Source of the DNA: Rhizobiaceae bacterium
Lineage (GTDB): Bacteria; Pseudomonadota; Alphaproteobacteria; Rhizobiales; Rhizobiaceae
DNA length: 64,000 nucleotides
Direction: 5' to 3'
Assembly (NCBI GenBank): GCA_017644005.1
Contig: JAEPMJ010000001.1
Location: 434,001-498,000, forward strand
Part shown: positions 24,821-35,027 of the stretch, piece by piece
Layout of the letters: every line of letters starts with the position of its first letter
Numbering within the stretch: position 1 is the first letter of the stretch
Made by a program: the position numbers and the translations under genes
The notes under the pieces: model-generated
The model's input: only the letters and a program-made list of their open reading frames with translations
What the model was told of the DNA's origin: nothing
Databases searched by the model: none

Positions 24821-26008
24821 CTAAACCAATATCCCCAACTCACGTCCAACTGCGGCGAATGCGTCCACGGCGCGATCAATATCTGTAGGCGAATGAGCGG
24901 CCGACATTTGTGTTCTGATGCGCGCCTGGCCTTGCGGCACAACGGGAAAGGAAAAGCCGATCACATAGATTCCGTGTTCGAGCAGCTTGCCTGCCATCTG
25001 CTGGGCGAGTGCGGCGTCCCCGATCATCACAGGAATGATGGGATGCCCGGCTCCGGCCAGCGTGAAACCTGCCTTGGTCATCGACGCACGGAAGCGGTCG
25101 GCATTCGCGTAGAGCTTCGCGCGTAGCGCATCGCCGCCATCTATGATGTCGAACACCTTGATCGACGCCGCCGCGATTGCCGGCATCAGCGTATTGGAAA
25201 AGAGGTAGGGTCGTGAGCGCTGGCGCAGCCAGTCGACAACCTGCTTGCGACCGCTAGTGTAACCGCCCGACGCGCCACCGAGCGCCTTGCCCAACGTACC
25301 GGTAATCAGGTCGACGCGCCCCTCGACGCCGCAATGCTCCGGAGACCCGCGGCCATGTGCGCCGACGAAACCGACTGCATGGCTGTCATCGACCATGACC
25401 ATCGCATCGTATTTCTCGGCGAGGTCGCAGACGCCGCCGAGATTGGCGATGATGCCGTCCATGGAAAACACGCCGTCGGTCGCGATCAGCCGGAAGCGCG
25501 CGTCTGCGGCCTCCTTCAGCTTTGCTTCCAGGTCGGCCATATCGTTGTTGGCGTAGCGGTAGCGCCGCGCTTTGGAGAGCCTCACACCGTCGATGATCGA
25601 GGCGTGGTTCAAAGCGTCGGAGATGATGGCGTCCTCCGGTCCAAGCAAGGTTTCGAACAGGCCGGCATTGGCATCGAAACAGGAGGAATAGAGGATCGTG
25701 TCTTCCATACCGAGAAAGCTCGAGATGCGCTCCTCAAGCCATTTATGCTCTTCCTGCGTACCACAGATGAAGCGCACCGACGCCATGCCGTAGCCATAGC
25801 GGTCAAGCGCCGCACCGGCGGCGGCGCGCAGTTCGGCATTGTCAGCCAGACCAAGATAGTTGTTGGCACAGAAATTGAGCACCTTCTCGCCGCCGGTTTC
25901 GATCTCGGCCGATTGCATTGAGGTGATCACACGCTCGGATTTATACAGGCCGGCTTTCTTCAAGCCTTCCAGTTCGGCATCCAGGTGCTGGATAAAGCCT
26001 GTTGTCAT
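24821..26008 (-). CDS. kbl: Glycine C-acetyltransferase (2-amino-3-ketobutyrate CoA ligase)
   Basis: The 395-residue PLP enzyme belongs to the alpha-oxoamine synthases. It shows [13 protein letters not shown], the [15 protein letters not shown] aspartate/histidine segment and the PLP lysine in [16 protein letters not shown]. The closeness to E. coli Kbl (length, [20 protein letters not shown] start) favours cleavage of 2-amino-3-oxobutyrate with CoA to glycine and acetyl-CoA. Its usual partner tdh (threonine dehydrogenase) is not adjacent. Confidence 0.92.
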   Translation of the reverse strand: MTTGFIQHLDAELEGLKKAGLYKSERVITSMQSAEIETGGEKVLNFCANNYLGLADNAELRAAAGAALDRYGYGMASVRFICGTQEEHKWLEERISSFLGMEDTILYSSCFDANAGLFETLLGPEDAIISDALNHASIIDGVRLSKARRYRYANNDMADLEAKLKEAADARFRLIATDGVFSMDGIIANLGGVCDLAEKYDAMVMVDDSHAVGFVGAHGRGSPEHCGVEGRVDLITGTLGKALGGASGGYTSGRKQVVDWLRQRSRPYLFSNTLMPAIAAASIKVFDIIDGGDALRAKLYANADRFRASMTKAGFTLAGAGHPIIPVMIGDAALAQQMAGKLLEHGIYVIGFSFPVVPQGQARIRTQMSAAHSPTDIDRAVDAFAAVGRELGILV

Positions 26009-26134
26009 TGTGTCATCCTCTTGCGCGCGCGGGGGCAGATCGGCCAGGCGCTCAATCTCATGCCGGTTCGCGATTGGCTGCGCGCCGGCTGCGCTCTACC
26101 ATCGCCCAACGATGAATCAGGCGAAAGGCATGCA

Positions 26135-27118
26135 ATGTCATCTTCAGAGTTTCCCGTATTCGATCTCGACCGTTTTGAGAAGGCGCACGGGGACGAACGT
26201 GCCCAGCTCGCCGCCGAGGTCGATGCGATATGCCGCGCTACCGGCTTTCTGGCAATCGCCAACCATGGCGTGTCGCAGGCGGTGATCGACACCGTCTGGC
26301 AGAAAGCACACGACTTCTTCTCGTTACCGCTGGCCGAGAAAAAGAAGGCCTCCGCGCCATATGCCGGCTACCCCTATGGCTATCTGGGTCCAGAACTTGA
26401 GGCACTGGCGAAGTCGCGCGAGGCCGACAGCCCGCCCGACCTGAAGGAGAGTTTCAACGGCGGGCCGCAGGCAGTGCCCGCCGGCATGACCGACAAGGAC
26501 GCGCTGTCTTTTTGTTATGCCGAGACGATCTGGCCCGGAGCGCCAGACGGGTTTCGCGACGCCTGGACAGCCTATTATGCGGCGATGGAAGACCTTGCGA
26601 GGCGCATCATGCGCCTCTTCGCGGCGGCATTGAAGCTGCCGGACGACTATTTCGAACCGTTTATCGATGCACCGATAAGCGCGTTGCGGGCACTGAACTA
26701 TCCCGAACAGCAGCATGCGCCGAAACCCGGCCAGCTTCGCGCCGGGGCTCACACGGACTATGGCAGCCTGACCATTCTGCTGCCGCAGGCGGGCTCACGC
26801 GGCCTGGAGATCGTCACACCTGACGGCGAATGGACACCGGTGCCGCCGATCCCCGGGGCCTTCGTGATCAACATTGGCGACCTGATGGCGCTGTGGACCA
26901 ACGACCGCTGGGTCTCGACCCTGCACCGCGTCGTCAACCCGCCGCCAGAGCAGGGCGGCATGGACCGGCGGCAGTCGCTCGCCTTCTTCCACCAGCCGAA
27001 CTGGGATGCTGAGATCGCGGTGCTCGATCAATGCGTTGCTGACGGCGAAACGCCGAAATACGAGCCGGTATTCTCCGGCCCGTATCTGATGGGCAAATTC
27101 CAGGCGACGACCAAGTAG
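26135..27118 (+). CDS. Isopenicillin N synthase-like 2-oxoglutarate/Fe(II) oxygenase
   Basis: The 327-residue protein has the DIOX_N opening (FPVFDLDRFEK, GFLAIANHGVS) and the jelly-roll iron ligands His206 and Asp208 (AGAHTDYGSLTIL) and His264 (VSTLHRVVNPP), plus the R-x-S co-substrate motif RRQSLAFF at 279-281. The 2-oxoglutarate-type R-x-S argues for 2OG use rather than true penicillin synthesis. The ATG at 26135 is preceded by AAAGGCATGCA. It is divergent from kbl. The substrate is unknown. Confidence 0.85.
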   Translation: MSSSEFPVFDLDRFEKAHGDERAQLAAEVDAICRATGFLAIANHGVSQAVIDTVWQKAHDFFSLPLAEKKKASAPYAGYPYGYLGPELEALAKSREADSPPDLKESFNGGPQAVPAGMTDKDALSFCYAETIWPGAPDGFRDAWTAYYAAMEDLARRIMRLFAAALKLPDDYFEPFIDAPISALRALNYPEQQHAPKPGQLRAGAHTDYGSLTILLPQAGSRGLEIVTPDGEWTPVPPIPGAFVINIGDLMALWTNDRWVSTLHRVVNPPPEQGGMDRRQSLAFFHQPNWDAEIAVLDQCVADGETPKYEPVFSGPYLMGKFQATTK

Positions 27119-27179
27119 CCGCTGTAGTCAGCTGCATAACGCACGGCGAGGCGGGCTTCCCGCCTCGCAACAACAATGC

Positions 27180-28397
27180 TCAGAAAAACGCCTGGATGCC
27201 GGTCTGGGCGCGTCCCAGAATCAGGGCATGCACGTCATGCGTGCCCTCATAGGTGTTCACCGTCTCCAGGTTCTGCGCGTGGCGCATCACGTGGTAACCG
27301 ATCTGGATGCCGTTGCCGCCATGCATGTCGCGCGCGGCGCGGGCAATATCGAGCGCCTTGCCGCAGTTGTTGCGCTTGACGATCGAGATCATCTCTGGGG
27401 CCATGCGGCCCTCGTCCATGAGCCGGCCAACGCGCAACGAACCCTGCAGGCCAAGCACGATCTCCGTCTGCATGTCGGCAAGCTTCTTCTGGAACAGCTG
27501 GGTTGCGGCAAGCGGCTTGCCGAACTGCTTGCGGTCGAGCCCATACTGGCGGGCCCGGTGCCAGCAATCTTCCGCAGCGCCCATCGCACCCCAGGAGATG
27601 CCGTAACGGGCGCGGTTGAGGCAACCGAACGGACCCTTGAGGCCTGATACGTTGGGAAGCAGCGCGTCCTCGCCAACCTCGACATTTTCCATCACGATCT
27701 CGCCGGTGATGGAGGCGCGCAGTGACAGCTTGCCCTCGATCTTGGGCGCCGAAAGGCCCTTCATGCCCTTTTCGAGCACAAATCCCCTGATCTGGTTGTC
27801 GTGTGCCGCTGATTTCGCCCACACCACAAATACGTCGGCGATCGGCGAATTCGAGATCCACATCTTAGAGCCGTTCAGCCGGTATCCGCCTTCGGTTTTC
27901 TCAGCCCGGGTCTTCATGCCGCCCGGGTCGGAGCCGGCGTCCGGCTCGGTCAGACCGAAGCAGCCGATCCACTCGCCGCTTGCAAGCTTTGGCAGATATT
28001 TCTTGCGCTGGTCCTCAGTGCCATAGGCATGGATGGGATACATCACCAGCGAGGACTGCACGCTCATCATGGAACGGTAGCCCGAATCCACCCGCTCGAC
28101 CTCGCGGGCGACCAGCCCGTAAGACACATAGCTGGCACCCGCGCCGCCATATTCTTCAGGCACCGTTACACCGAGCAGGCCGGCCGCACCCATTTCGGCG
28201 AAAATCGACGGGTCGGTCTTTTCCTGCTGATAGGCGTCCTCGATCCGGGGCAGAAGGCTGTCCTGCGCAAATCCGGCCGCAGCGTCGCGGATCATGCGCT
28301 CTTCTTCGGTCAGCTGGTCCTCAAGCAGAAAGGGATCCTCCCACACGAAATTCGATTTGGACGATTTCGACGCGGATTTCGGTGCTTCCATGTTCAT
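27180..28397 (-). CDS. gcdH: Glutaryl-CoA dehydrogenase
   Basis: The 405-residue acyl-CoA dehydrogenase is the decarboxylating type: it opens with [20 protein letters not shown], has [20 protein letters not shown] around [23 protein letters not shown], and the catalytic glutamate in [18 protein letters not shown]. These segments are diagnostic for GcdH, which converts glutaryl-CoA to crotonyl-CoA in lysine and tryptophan breakdown. It converges on the IPNS-like gene and is monocistronic. Confidence 0.93.
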   Translation of the reverse strand: MNMEAPKSASKSSKSNFVWEDPFLLEDQLTEEERMIRDAAAGFAQDSLLPRIEDAYQQEKTDPSIFAEMGAAGLLGVTVPEEYGGAGASYVSYGLVAREVERVDSGYRSMMSVQSSLVMYPIHAYGTEDQRKKYLPKLASGEWIGCFGLTEPDAGSDPGGMKTRAEKTEGGYRLNGSKMWISNSPIADVFVVWAKSAAHDNQIRGFVLEKGMKGLSAPKIEGKLSLRASITGEIVMENVEVGEDALLPNVSGLKGPFGCLNRARYGISWGAMGAAEDCWHRARQYGLDRKQFGKPLAATQLFQKKLADMQTEIVLGLQGSLRVGRLMDEGRMAPEMISIVKRNNCGKALDIARAARDMHGGNGIQIGYHVMRHAQNLETVNTYEGTHDVHALILGRAQTGIQAFF

Positions 28398-28776
28398 TCA
28401 TGCCTTCCTGATGCGATTGCGCTCTTTCGAGCATTGTGCGGCCTGATGGTCTTACCCGACCTCCGCGCAAATGCGAAAAGACAAATAGACAATCCTGCCT
28501 GACACCCTCCAGGGGCGCACGCGCTCCCGTAGCCTGACCGGAGCATACAGCATCCTACGCCAAATTACTTCAAGCTTAAAATGATTTTTTGGAATGGGAT
28601 TGTGACGGATGGAGATGGATGGCGTTCGCGTGGTTGGGTTGCACCCCATCTCAATCGTTCATCGCCGGGCGACCGGAGAGGCGGCTGGACGACGATCTCT
28701 TCACAGGTGAGAAGAAGGCAGCCTTCATCACCGCCCTCCCTTCTCCCCACCCCCGAATCCCAATAAAATCGCACCC
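28398..28776. other. Intergenic region between gcdH and mutL
   Basis: These 379 bp lie between the divergent gcdH and mutL starts and should carry both promoters. Short frames exist on both strands but lack ribosome sites and family features. I see no convincing gene, repeat or strong hairpin. The stretch around 28560-28600 is unusually AT-rich for this genome, as expected for a promoter. Confidence 0.5.
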
Positions 28777-30564
28777 ATGGTCACAGCCACCCGTACCATC
28801 CGCCAGCTTACCGATACCGTGATCAACCAGATCGCCGCTGGCGAGGTGATCGAGCGGCCCGCGAGCGTGGTGAAGGAGCTGGTGGAAAACGCGCTCGATG
28901 CGGGCGCGACGCGTGTCGAGGTGGCGACCGCCGGCGGCGGACTTTCGCTGATCCGCGTCACCGACAATGGCGACGGTATGCCGCCGGAAGAGCTGCCGCT
29001 CGCCGTTTCGCGCCATTGCACGTCGAAACTCACCGACGACATTCACGACATTCGCTCGCTCGGCTTTCGCGGCGAGGCGCTGCCCTCAATCGGTTCGGTG
29101 GCGCGGCTTTCGCTGCGCTCGCGACAAGAGGGAGCCGACAGCGCGGCGCAGATTTCCGTCGAGGGCGGGCGCGTCTCGGCTGTGAAGCCCGTCGCCGCCA
29201 ATCGCGGCACGACCGTGGAGGTGCGCGACCTCTTTTTCGCCACACCCGCGAGACTCAAATTCATGAAGAGCGAGCGCGCGGAAACCGCCGCCATCACCGA
29301 GGTGGTGAAGCGCATGGCGCTCGCCTTCCCCCATGTGCGCTTCACGCTGACAGGCGCCGACCGCAACACGCTGGAGCTGCCCGCCGTGCCCGCCGATGGC
29401 GAGGGGCTTCTGCGCCGCATCGCCCAGGTGATGGGTCGCGACTTCGCGGAAAACACGCTGTCCATAGAAACAGAGCGGGAGGGCGTGGCGCTTTCGGGTT
29501 ATGCCTCCATCCCGTCCTTTTCACGCGGCAATGCGATGCTGCAGTATTTTTATGTGAATGGCCGGCCCGTGCGCGACAAGCTGCTCACCGGTGCCATTCG
29601 CGGCGCATATATGGATGTGCTGCCGCGCGACCGGCACGCGGTTGCCGCACTCTTCATCATGCTCGACCCGGCGCTGGTCGACGTCAATGTGCACCCGGCC
29701 AAGGCCGATGTCAGATTCCGCGATCCGGGACTGGTACGCGGGCTGATCGTCGGCGCGATACGCCAAACGCTGTCGGCCGGCGGCATTCGCGCCTCGACTT
29801 CGGCAGCGAGCGCGATGATGGATGCGTTCAGGGCCGAGGGTTCGCCTCGATCCACCTCCGCGATCCAGCGCCAACCCTACACGCCTCCGCGCGGATTGGC
29901 GGAGGCCGGACAGGCACTGTTCGATGCCGGGCCTACGCTCAGCGCACCAATTGCCGAGCCGGAAAACGCTGCGGCGCTGAACGAAGCGCCGCTCGGAGCG
30001 GCGCGGGCGCAGATCCATGAAAATTACATCGTTGCGCAGACGGCGGACTCATTGGTCATCGTCGACCAGCATGCCGCGCATGAGCGGCTCGTGTATGAAG
30101 CGCTTAAACGTGGACTCGAAAGCCGGCCCGTAGCGGCGCAGATGCTGCTCATTCCCGAAGTGATCGACATGCCCGAAGAAGACGCCGACCGCCTGGCGGC
30201 GCACGCGGCGCTGCTGGCTCGGCTCGGGCTCGGGCTCGAACGGTTCGGGCCCGGCGCGGTGGCTGTACGCGAAACGCCTGCAATGCTCGGCGATACCGAC
30301 GTTGTCGGGCTGGTCCGCGATCTCGCCGACGAAATTGCCGATAACGACACTGCCGAGACACTGCGCGAACGGCTCAACAAGGTTGCCGCCACCATGGCCT
30401 GCCATGGCTCGGTTCGGTCGGGGCGCCGACTCAAGCCCGACGAAATGAACGCGCTGCTGCGCGAAATGGAAGCCACACCCGGCTCCGGGACATGCAATCA
30501 CGGCAGGCCGACCTATATCGAACTCAAGCTCGGCGACATTGAACGGCTTTTCGGGCGGCGCTAG
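28777..30564 (+). CDS. mutL: DNA mismatch repair protein MutL
   Basis: The 595-residue protein has the GHKL ATPase motifs: [18 protein letters not shown] (E and N of motif I), [12 protein letters not shown] and [10 protein letters not shown], followed by [20 protein letters not shown]. The C-terminal dimerisation domain includes [12 protein letters not shown]; the combination with the late [11 protein letters not shown] segment is that of endonuclease-type MutL, as expected outside MutH-bearing bacteria. It couples MutS mismatch recognition to strand removal. The ATG at 28777 lacks a clear ribosome site, so the leader may be short. Confidence 0.96.
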   Translation: MVTATRTIRQLTDTVINQIAAGEVIERPASVVKELVENALDAGATRVEVATAGGGLSLIRVTDNGDGMPPEELPLAVSRHCTSKLTDDIHDIRSLGFRGEALPSIGSVARLSLRSRQEGADSAAQISVEGGRVSAVKPVAANRGTTVEVRDLFFATPARLKFMKSERAETAAITEVVKRMALAFPHVRFTLTGADRNTLELPAVPADGEGLLRRIAQVMGRDFAENTLSIETEREGVALSGYASIPSFSRGNAMLQYFYVNGRPVRDKLLTGAIRGAYMDVLPRDRHAVAALFIMLDPALVDVNVHPAKADVRFRDPGLVRGLIVGAIRQTLSAGGIRASTSAASAMMDAFRAEGSPRSTSAIQRQPYTPPRGLAEAGQALFDAGPTLSAPIAEPENAAALNEAPLGAARAQIHENYIVAQTADSLVIVDQHAAHERLVYEALKRGLESRPVAAQMLLIPEVIDMPEEDADRLAAHAALLARLGLGLERFGPGAVAVRETPAMLGDTDVVGLVRDLADEIADNDTAETLRERLNKVAATMACHGSVRSGRRLKPDEMNALLREMEATPGSGTCNHGRPTYIELKLGDIERLFGRR

Positions 30565-30667
30565 CTGCGCTTGACGCAAAGTGCGATCTGTGGCGGTAAG
30601 GCGGGTAACGGCACAACGCCGCTGAGCGAAAAACACCCGTGCCGACGCAACTGGTGGTGGACAGGCC

Positions 30668-30901
30668 ATGAACCGCTTTGAAGGTCCCGGTGCTCGCGAG
30701 GCCCGGATCAGATATCTCGATGGTGACTTTCAGGTCGTGTCGCCCGGCGCCTTCGTACGCTGCGCGGTAACCAGCGAGAGCATCCCGCTCGACGAATTGC
30801 GTTATTGGAGCGTGGCGCGCCAGGAAGCCTATCTCGATGCCGCGGTTTCGCTGCGGGCCGAGATGGAACACAACCCGCAGCTTCGCAAGCGCGGCAGATA
30901 G
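30668..30901 (+). CDS. DUF2093 protein
   Basis: The 77-residue protein (EGPGAREARIRYLDGDFQVV ... GAFVRCAVTSESIPLDELRY) matches DUF2093, an alphaproteobacterial family with a predicted small beta-rich fold. It commonly lies next to lpxK and mutL in rhizobia, as here. Its function is unknown; the invariant location hints at a link with envelope synthesis. The start ATG follows a weak GGACAGG. Confidence 0.82.
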   Translation: MNRFEGPGAREARIRYLDGDFQVVSPGAFVRCAVTSESIPLDELRYWSVARQEAYLDAAVSLRAEMEHNPQLRKRGR

Positions 30902-30912
30902 ACTGCCTGCCG

Positions 30913-31365
30913 TCAGCGCAGGACGCCGATCGAAGCCATGCGCCTGGAATAGAAAAACAGCGCGATCGTAACCGCCCAGATCAGGCCGCTGAAAACCCAC
31001 ACTGCGACACCGCCGCCCATCAGCTCCGCGCCGTTCGTCAGCACGAAATTGTACAGCGTCGTGACAAGCAGGCCGACGATCGACAGTGCAAAAAGCCAAA
31101 CAGCCCAGCTGCGCCGCAGCAGCAGAGCGACGGAGCCCAGAAACGCACCCCAAACGCCGAGCGCCCAGCCTGCATCCGCCCAGACGGGGAAGTTATAGAA
31201 ATATTCGAGCTGTTCGGGCGTGAATTCGGCCATGTACCAGTCGGCCCGGGTCTGGGTCATCAGATAGTCGAGAGCACCCATCGCATTCCACAACAGCGAC
31301 ACGCCGCCAACGCCCCACAGATGCCACGGTGTCTTCACCGTGCCCGCATTCGTTTCAAGGCTCAT
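30913..31365 (-). CDS. Four-helix membrane protein of unknown function
   Basis: The 150-residue protein has four hydrophobic segments (VGGVSLLWNAMGALDYLMTQ, LGVWGAFLGSVALLLR, WAVWLFALSIVGLLVTTLYN, VAVWVFSGLIWAVTIALFFY). Homologous proteins are common in alphaproteobacteria and uncharacterised. The ATG at 31363-31365 has GGAGG upstream; an upstream extension of the frame is not needed. It lies 35 bp after lpxK and may be co-transcribed with it. It could be a sugar or lipid carrier, but I see no evidence for that. Confidence 0.7.
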   Translation of the reverse strand: MSLETNAGTVKTPWHLWGVGGVSLLWNAMGALDYLMTQTRADWYMAEFTPEQLEYFYNFPVWADAGWALGVWGAFLGSVALLLRRSWAVWLFALSIVGLLVTTLYNFVLTNGAELMGGGVAVWVFSGLIWAVTIALFFYSRRMASIGVLR

Positions 31366-31400
31366 CAAGACCTCCACTTCCTGAGTTGCACTTGCCCGTG

Positions 31401-32429
31401 TCAGGCTCCTCCGGCCTGCCGCCATTCAGCAATCGTCTCGTCGATCACCGTCCTCGCATTTTCTTCAACTTCGAATTCGACCCTCATATCCAGCGCCACC
31501 AGCCTGCCACTGGCGGCCTGGGGCATGATGCCCGCGTCCTCGATGCGGATCATGTCGCGGCGCGTGGTCACGATCAACGCGTCGTCGCGTTCGGCGGACG
31601 AGATCATTTCGACGACCTGATCCGGCAGCGGCAGATGTCCCTCGGCCAGGAGATAAGTGGCAAGAATGTCGGCATCGAAACCGGCCAGCGCCTGAAAAAA
31701 CGTCTCCGGATCCTTGATCGACGAGAAAGCGATGACTTTTCTGCCTGCGAGGCTGGCCCCGTTGCCGTAGACGACGCGTGCTTCGTAGACAGGGCGCGCA
31801 GCGCGCGCCGCAGCCCGTACCGCCGAGTTTCCACCAGAGCCCGAACCAATGCGCAGCACGGCATCGGCGCTGCGCACGTGGTCGGTCAGACGGCCTCGCA
31901 ACGGGCCGGCGGGGACTACACGCTCGTTGCCAAGCCCGCGCGCGGCGTCAACCACAAGAACGGTGTAGTTCGTTCGCAGCGGCCAGGCGCTCAGCCCGTC
32001 GACGGCGACGAGGAAATCGCACCCCTCAGCGGCCAGCATGCGCGCAGCAGCGGCCCTGTCCGCGCCGATCGCCACGGGAGCAATCGCGGCCATCTCAATG
32101 GCGGCCTCGCCTACATGGCGCGCGCTGTCATGCTCAGTGTCGATCCGATGCGGCTGCGATCCGAAGCCCGAAGGCGCCGGGCAGATAAGGCCCGGCCTGT
32201 GCCCCAACATAATGGCAGAGCGCGCGAACGCCATCGCCGCCTGCGTCTTACCCGGCACTGCGACGGCGAGATCGCCGATGCGCAATATCGGCAAATCGAC
32301 CACCGCCCTCGGCGGCCGCGAAAGGCGTATGCGCGTCGCGTTGGCGTAGATCGCGGCTGCCGGTGCAAGCACCAATGCGCGCCAGTCGGGTTTGCGCCAC
32401 CAGAACGGCGGCGTCTCGCTGGTCCCCAT
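31401..32429 (-). CDS. lpxK: LpxK-family protein (tetraacyldisaccharide 4'-kinase) with degraded catalytic motifs
   Basis: Position (between waaA and DUF2093), length (342) and ends (PPFWWRKPDWRALVLAP; DAARGLGNERVVPAGPLR) identify LpxK, which phosphorylates lipid A disaccharide at the inner membrane. The catalytic elements are damaged. The Walker A GNFxxGGxGKT is GDLAVAVPGKT (52-62); LSRGYGG is ICPAPSGFG; GDEP is GEAA (107-110); the Walker B MDDGFQ is AVDGLS (142-147); the late DHHP is EGHLP; VTTEKDA is VTTRRDM. The frame itself is intact. Either activity is lost, or the enzyme works by unusual residues, or another LpxK exists elsewhere. Confidence 0.85.
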   Translation of the reverse strand: MGTSETPPFWWRKPDWRALVLAPAAAIYANATRIRLSRPPRAVVDLPILRIGDLAVAVPGKTQAAMAFARSAIMLGHRPGLICPAPSGFGSQPHRIDTEHDSARHVGEAAIEMAAIAPVAIGADRAAAARMLAAEGCDFLVAVDGLSAWPLRTNYTVLVVDAARGLGNERVVPAGPLRGRLTDHVRSADAVLRIGSGSGGNSAVRAAARAARPVYEARVVYGNGASLAGRKVIAFSSIKDPETFFQALAGFDADILATYLLAEGHLPLPDQVVEMISSAERDDALIVTTRRDMIRIEDAGIMPQAASGRLVALDMRVEFEVEENARTVIDETIAEWRQAGGA

Positions 32430-32477
32430 TCTACCGGTGCCCCCCGCCGGACATGGCTGCCGTTCCCTCCCCGAAAA

Positions 32478-33797
32478 TCAACGCCGATGAACCGCACCGC
32501 TTCCCAGCTTGGCCTTCACGACCAGCGGGTGAACGAATGGCTCGAGCCCGCGCACGGTAACGTCCAGCGCCCCGCGCATCGTTTCCAGCGCCTTGGTGCC
32601 GGAATCGATGATACGATGGCGCGCATCGTCGTTGCGCATCAGGTAATTCACCGCACCGGCAAGCATCTCCTTCTCCTTGATTAGTCTCACGCCGCCCTTT
32701 TCGACCAGCGGCTCATAGATGTCGGCGCAGCGGGTATAGTCCGGCCCCGACAGCACAGCAGCCCCCAGCGCGACGGCATCGATCGGGTTCTCACCACCCC
32801 CGCCAAACAGCGAACCGCCGAAAAAGACGATGTCCGCCAGCCTTAGGCTCAGCCCTGTCTCTTCGCGGTCGCAAAGCAGAATGTGCGTATTTTCCGTGAT
32901 TTTGTCGCCCCGGCTGCGTCTGGCGACGTTAAGACCGAGAGCCGTCAGATCCGCCTCGATTGCGTCGCCACGCCTGACATCCCTCGGCATGATTACGGTC
33001 AGCACATCCTTGACGCGACCTGAGAGCAGCTTCTGGACATTTCCGGCAACGACCTCTTCGCCAGCATGTGTGCAAATTGCTGCCCACCGTCGCCGATTGC
33101 CGATCTGGCCAAGCACGCGTCGCAGCTCGAGTTCGTCAAAAGGCGGTGGTTCGATATCGGTTTTCAGGCTTCCCGAGACCAGAACCGGGCGCGCGCCCAG
33201 CGCGCTGAAACGTTCGGCGTCACGATCGGACTGCGCCGACACGAGCGAAAAATTCTCGAACAGCGCCTCCGACAGAAGCGGCCACTTGCGCCAGTTCTCG
33301 TAGGCGCGGTCCGACATGCGGCCGTTGACGAGCACCATCGGCACCCGCCGCGCGCCCAGTTCCAGAATGGTCGTGGGCCAGATTTCGGACTCGGCAATAA
33401 TGGCCAGATCAGGCCGCCAGTGATCGAGGAAGCGGCTCACCGCCGGCTTGATATCGAGAGGCGCGTATTGATGGATGACCCTATCCGCCAGGCGCTCCCG
33501 CGCAATGCGTGCGGAGCCGAGCGTGCCGGTGGTGAGCACGATGTCGAGGCCTAGCGCGAGGATGCGTCCGATGAGGCCGGATACAGCGAGCGTCTCACTT
33601 TCGTTTACCGCGTGAACCCAGATCAGAGGCCCCGAAGGGCGCTCGGTGTGTGTCCTGCCATAACGTTCTCGACGGCGGGACCCGTCCTCTGCGCCACGGC
33701 TGGCACGCCAGGCCATGTATCCACCGACAAAAGGATAGGCAGCCGCACCTGCCCAGCGGTATGAACGCAGAACCGCGCGTGCCCAGCGGTCACTCAT
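32478..33797 (-). CDS. waaA: 3-deoxy-D-manno-octulosonic acid transferase (Kdo transferase)
   Basis: The 439-residue GT30 enzyme adds Kdo to lipid IVA at the inner membrane face. It has an N-terminal anchor region, IWVHAVNESETLAVSGLI with the catalytic-site glutamate region, VLTTGTLGSARIARERL, the central ESEIWPTTILELGARRVP and the C-terminal nucleotide-binding GGSLFGGGGENPIDAVALG. It lies between DUF4170 and lpxK, as in other rhizobia. Downstream lpxK starts 48 bp after its stop. Confidence 0.94.
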   Translation of the reverse strand: MSDRWARAVLRSYRWAGAAAYPFVGGYMAWRASRGAEDGSRRRERYGRTHTERPSGPLIWVHAVNESETLAVSGLIGRILALGLDIVLTTGTLGSARIARERLADRVIHQYAPLDIKPAVSRFLDHWRPDLAIIAESEIWPTTILELGARRVPMVLVNGRMSDRAYENWRKWPLLSEALFENFSLVSAQSDRDAERFSALGARPVLVSGSLKTDIEPPPFDELELRRVLGQIGNRRRWAAICTHAGEEVVAGNVQKLLSGRVKDVLTVIMPRDVRRGDAIEADLTALGLNVARRSRGDKITENTHILLCDREETGLSLRLADIVFFGGSLFGGGGENPIDAVALGAAVLSGPDYTRCADIYEPLVEKGGVRLIKEKEMLAGAVNYLMRNDDARHRIIDSGTKALETMRGALDVTVRGLEPFVHPLVVKAKLGSGAVHRR

Positions 33798-33863
33798 CCG
33801 CTGGCTTCCCGTCGCGGCGCCTTCGCGGATCCCCTGCCGGTCATTCCGGCACGCCTCACGGAA

Positions 33864-34121
33864 CTAGCCCGCCGGACCGGAATCGGTTTCGGGGTCGAGA
33901 AGGCGATGCAGGTGAACGATGAAATAGCGCATATGAGCGTTGTCAACTGTGGCCTGCGCCTTGGCACGCCAGGCAACTTCCGCCGATTTGTAATCGGGAA
34001 AAACACCGACGATATCAAGTGAATCCAGGTCACGAAACTGAACGCCTTTGAGCGACGACAACTCGCCGCCTAATACGAGGTGAAGCAACTGCTTTTGATC
34101 GGTAGTTTCAGCTTTGGACAT
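33864..34121 (-). CDS. DUF4170 protein
   Basis: The 85-residue protein (LLHLVLGGELSSLKGVQFRD, then GVFPDYKSAEVAWRAKAQAT and MRYFIVHLHRLLDP) matches DUF4170, a small cytosolic alphaproteobacterial family regularly found next to waaA. No function is established; co-conservation suggests a role in Kdo/lipid A synthesis. The ATG is at 34119-34121. Confidence 0.85.
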   Translation of the reverse strand: MSKAETTDQKQLLHLVLGGELSSLKGVQFRDLDSLDIVGVFPDYKSAEVAWRAKAQATVDNAHMRYFIVHLHRLLDPETDSGPAG

Positions 34122-34226
34122 CAGTATGGCCCTGACAATGCGGCAGTTTGTTTTTTCTTCGCCGCCCGCCCCAACGGTGCCGGATCACTAGACCAAATTC
34201 GCCCGTAATGAAACCGCCTTGGCGGC

Positions 34227-35027
34227 TCAATCCCGGTATTCAGCTATGGTTTTTACCATCGCATCAAGCAACGAACCGCTTCCTGCCGCGAGCACTCCCA
34301 GCGCCGGGTCAGGCGAAGCATAGTTCAACTGGCGACCGCGCGCATCCAGCACCTGGCCACCCGCCTGCTGCAAGATCAGGTCCGCGGCGGCAAGATCCCA
34401 GTCGTGAGAATTCGACTTCACAAAAGTGCCATCGATCACCCCTTCGGCCAGCATCGCCACTCTGTATGCGAGCGAGGGAACGTATGGGTGGAAAGCGAGC
34501 TTGCCGCGATAGGTGCTCCGCAGCGCATCGGTGAAGACGCGCGGCCCGGCGACCACCGGCGTGCCGGTCGGCTGTTTCACGGCAATTGCGGCACCATTTT
34601 TTTTCGCGAGTCCACCCGCGGCTGCTTCATATGCCTCGTCGCGGGCTGGGCAATTCAACACGCCGCACAGGGGGCGGCCATCTTCCACCAACGCTATGCT
34701 CACGCACCAGATATCGCGGCCGTCCACAAATGCGCGCGTGCCGTCGATGGGGTCGACCACAAATGTCCTGCGCGCGGAGAGCCGGTCAGGCGAGTCAACC
34801 GTTTCTTCCGACAGCCATCCATATTCAGGTCGAGCGCTGCCCAATGCGTCGTGCAGAAAGGCATCCACCGCGAAATCGGCTTCGCTCACCGGCGACTTGC
34901 CGTCTTTCATCCACACTTCGGGATCTTTGCGAAAATAGCCGAGCGCGATGCGTCCGGCTTCTGCCGCGGCCGAGCGGATCAATCCCAGTTCATCGTCCAG
35001 GCTTGTGCCGCGGTCAGGCGCCGGCAA
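34227..35027 (-). CDS. Inositol-monophosphatase family protein (CysQ-like nucleotidase)
   Basis: The 266-residue protein has the metal motifs of the family: WLSEETVDSPDRL (Glu), VVDPIDGTRAFVDGRDIWCV (D-P-I-D-G-T) and SHDWDLAAADLILQQAGGQV (W-D-x-A). It could be a 3'(2'),5'-bisphosphate nucleotidase or an inositol phosphatase. The start is TTG at 35025-35027 with GAAGG 8 bases upstream; an in-frame stop just before it excludes an earlier start. It overlaps the TldD/PmbA gene by 14 bp and precedes DUF4170/waaA. Confidence 0.86.
   Translation of the reverse strand: MPAPDRGTSLDDELGLIRSAAAEAGRIALGYFRKDPEVWMKDGKSPVSEADFAVDAFLHDALGSARPEYGWLSEETVDSPDRLSARRTFVVDPIDGTRAFVDGRDIWCVSIALVEDGRPLCGVLNCPARDEAYEAAAGGLAKKNGAAIAVKQPTGTPVVAGPRVFTDALRSTYRGKLAFHPYVPSLAYRVAMLAEGVIDGTFVKSNSHDWDLAAADLILQQAGGQVLDARGRQLNYASPDPALGVLAAGSGSLLDAMVKTIAEYRD

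Noticed and set aside
28565..28774. A 69-codon minus-strand frame upstream of mutL.
   Set aside because: No ribosome site, no hydrophobic or domain features, and it lies in the region that must hold the divergent promoters.
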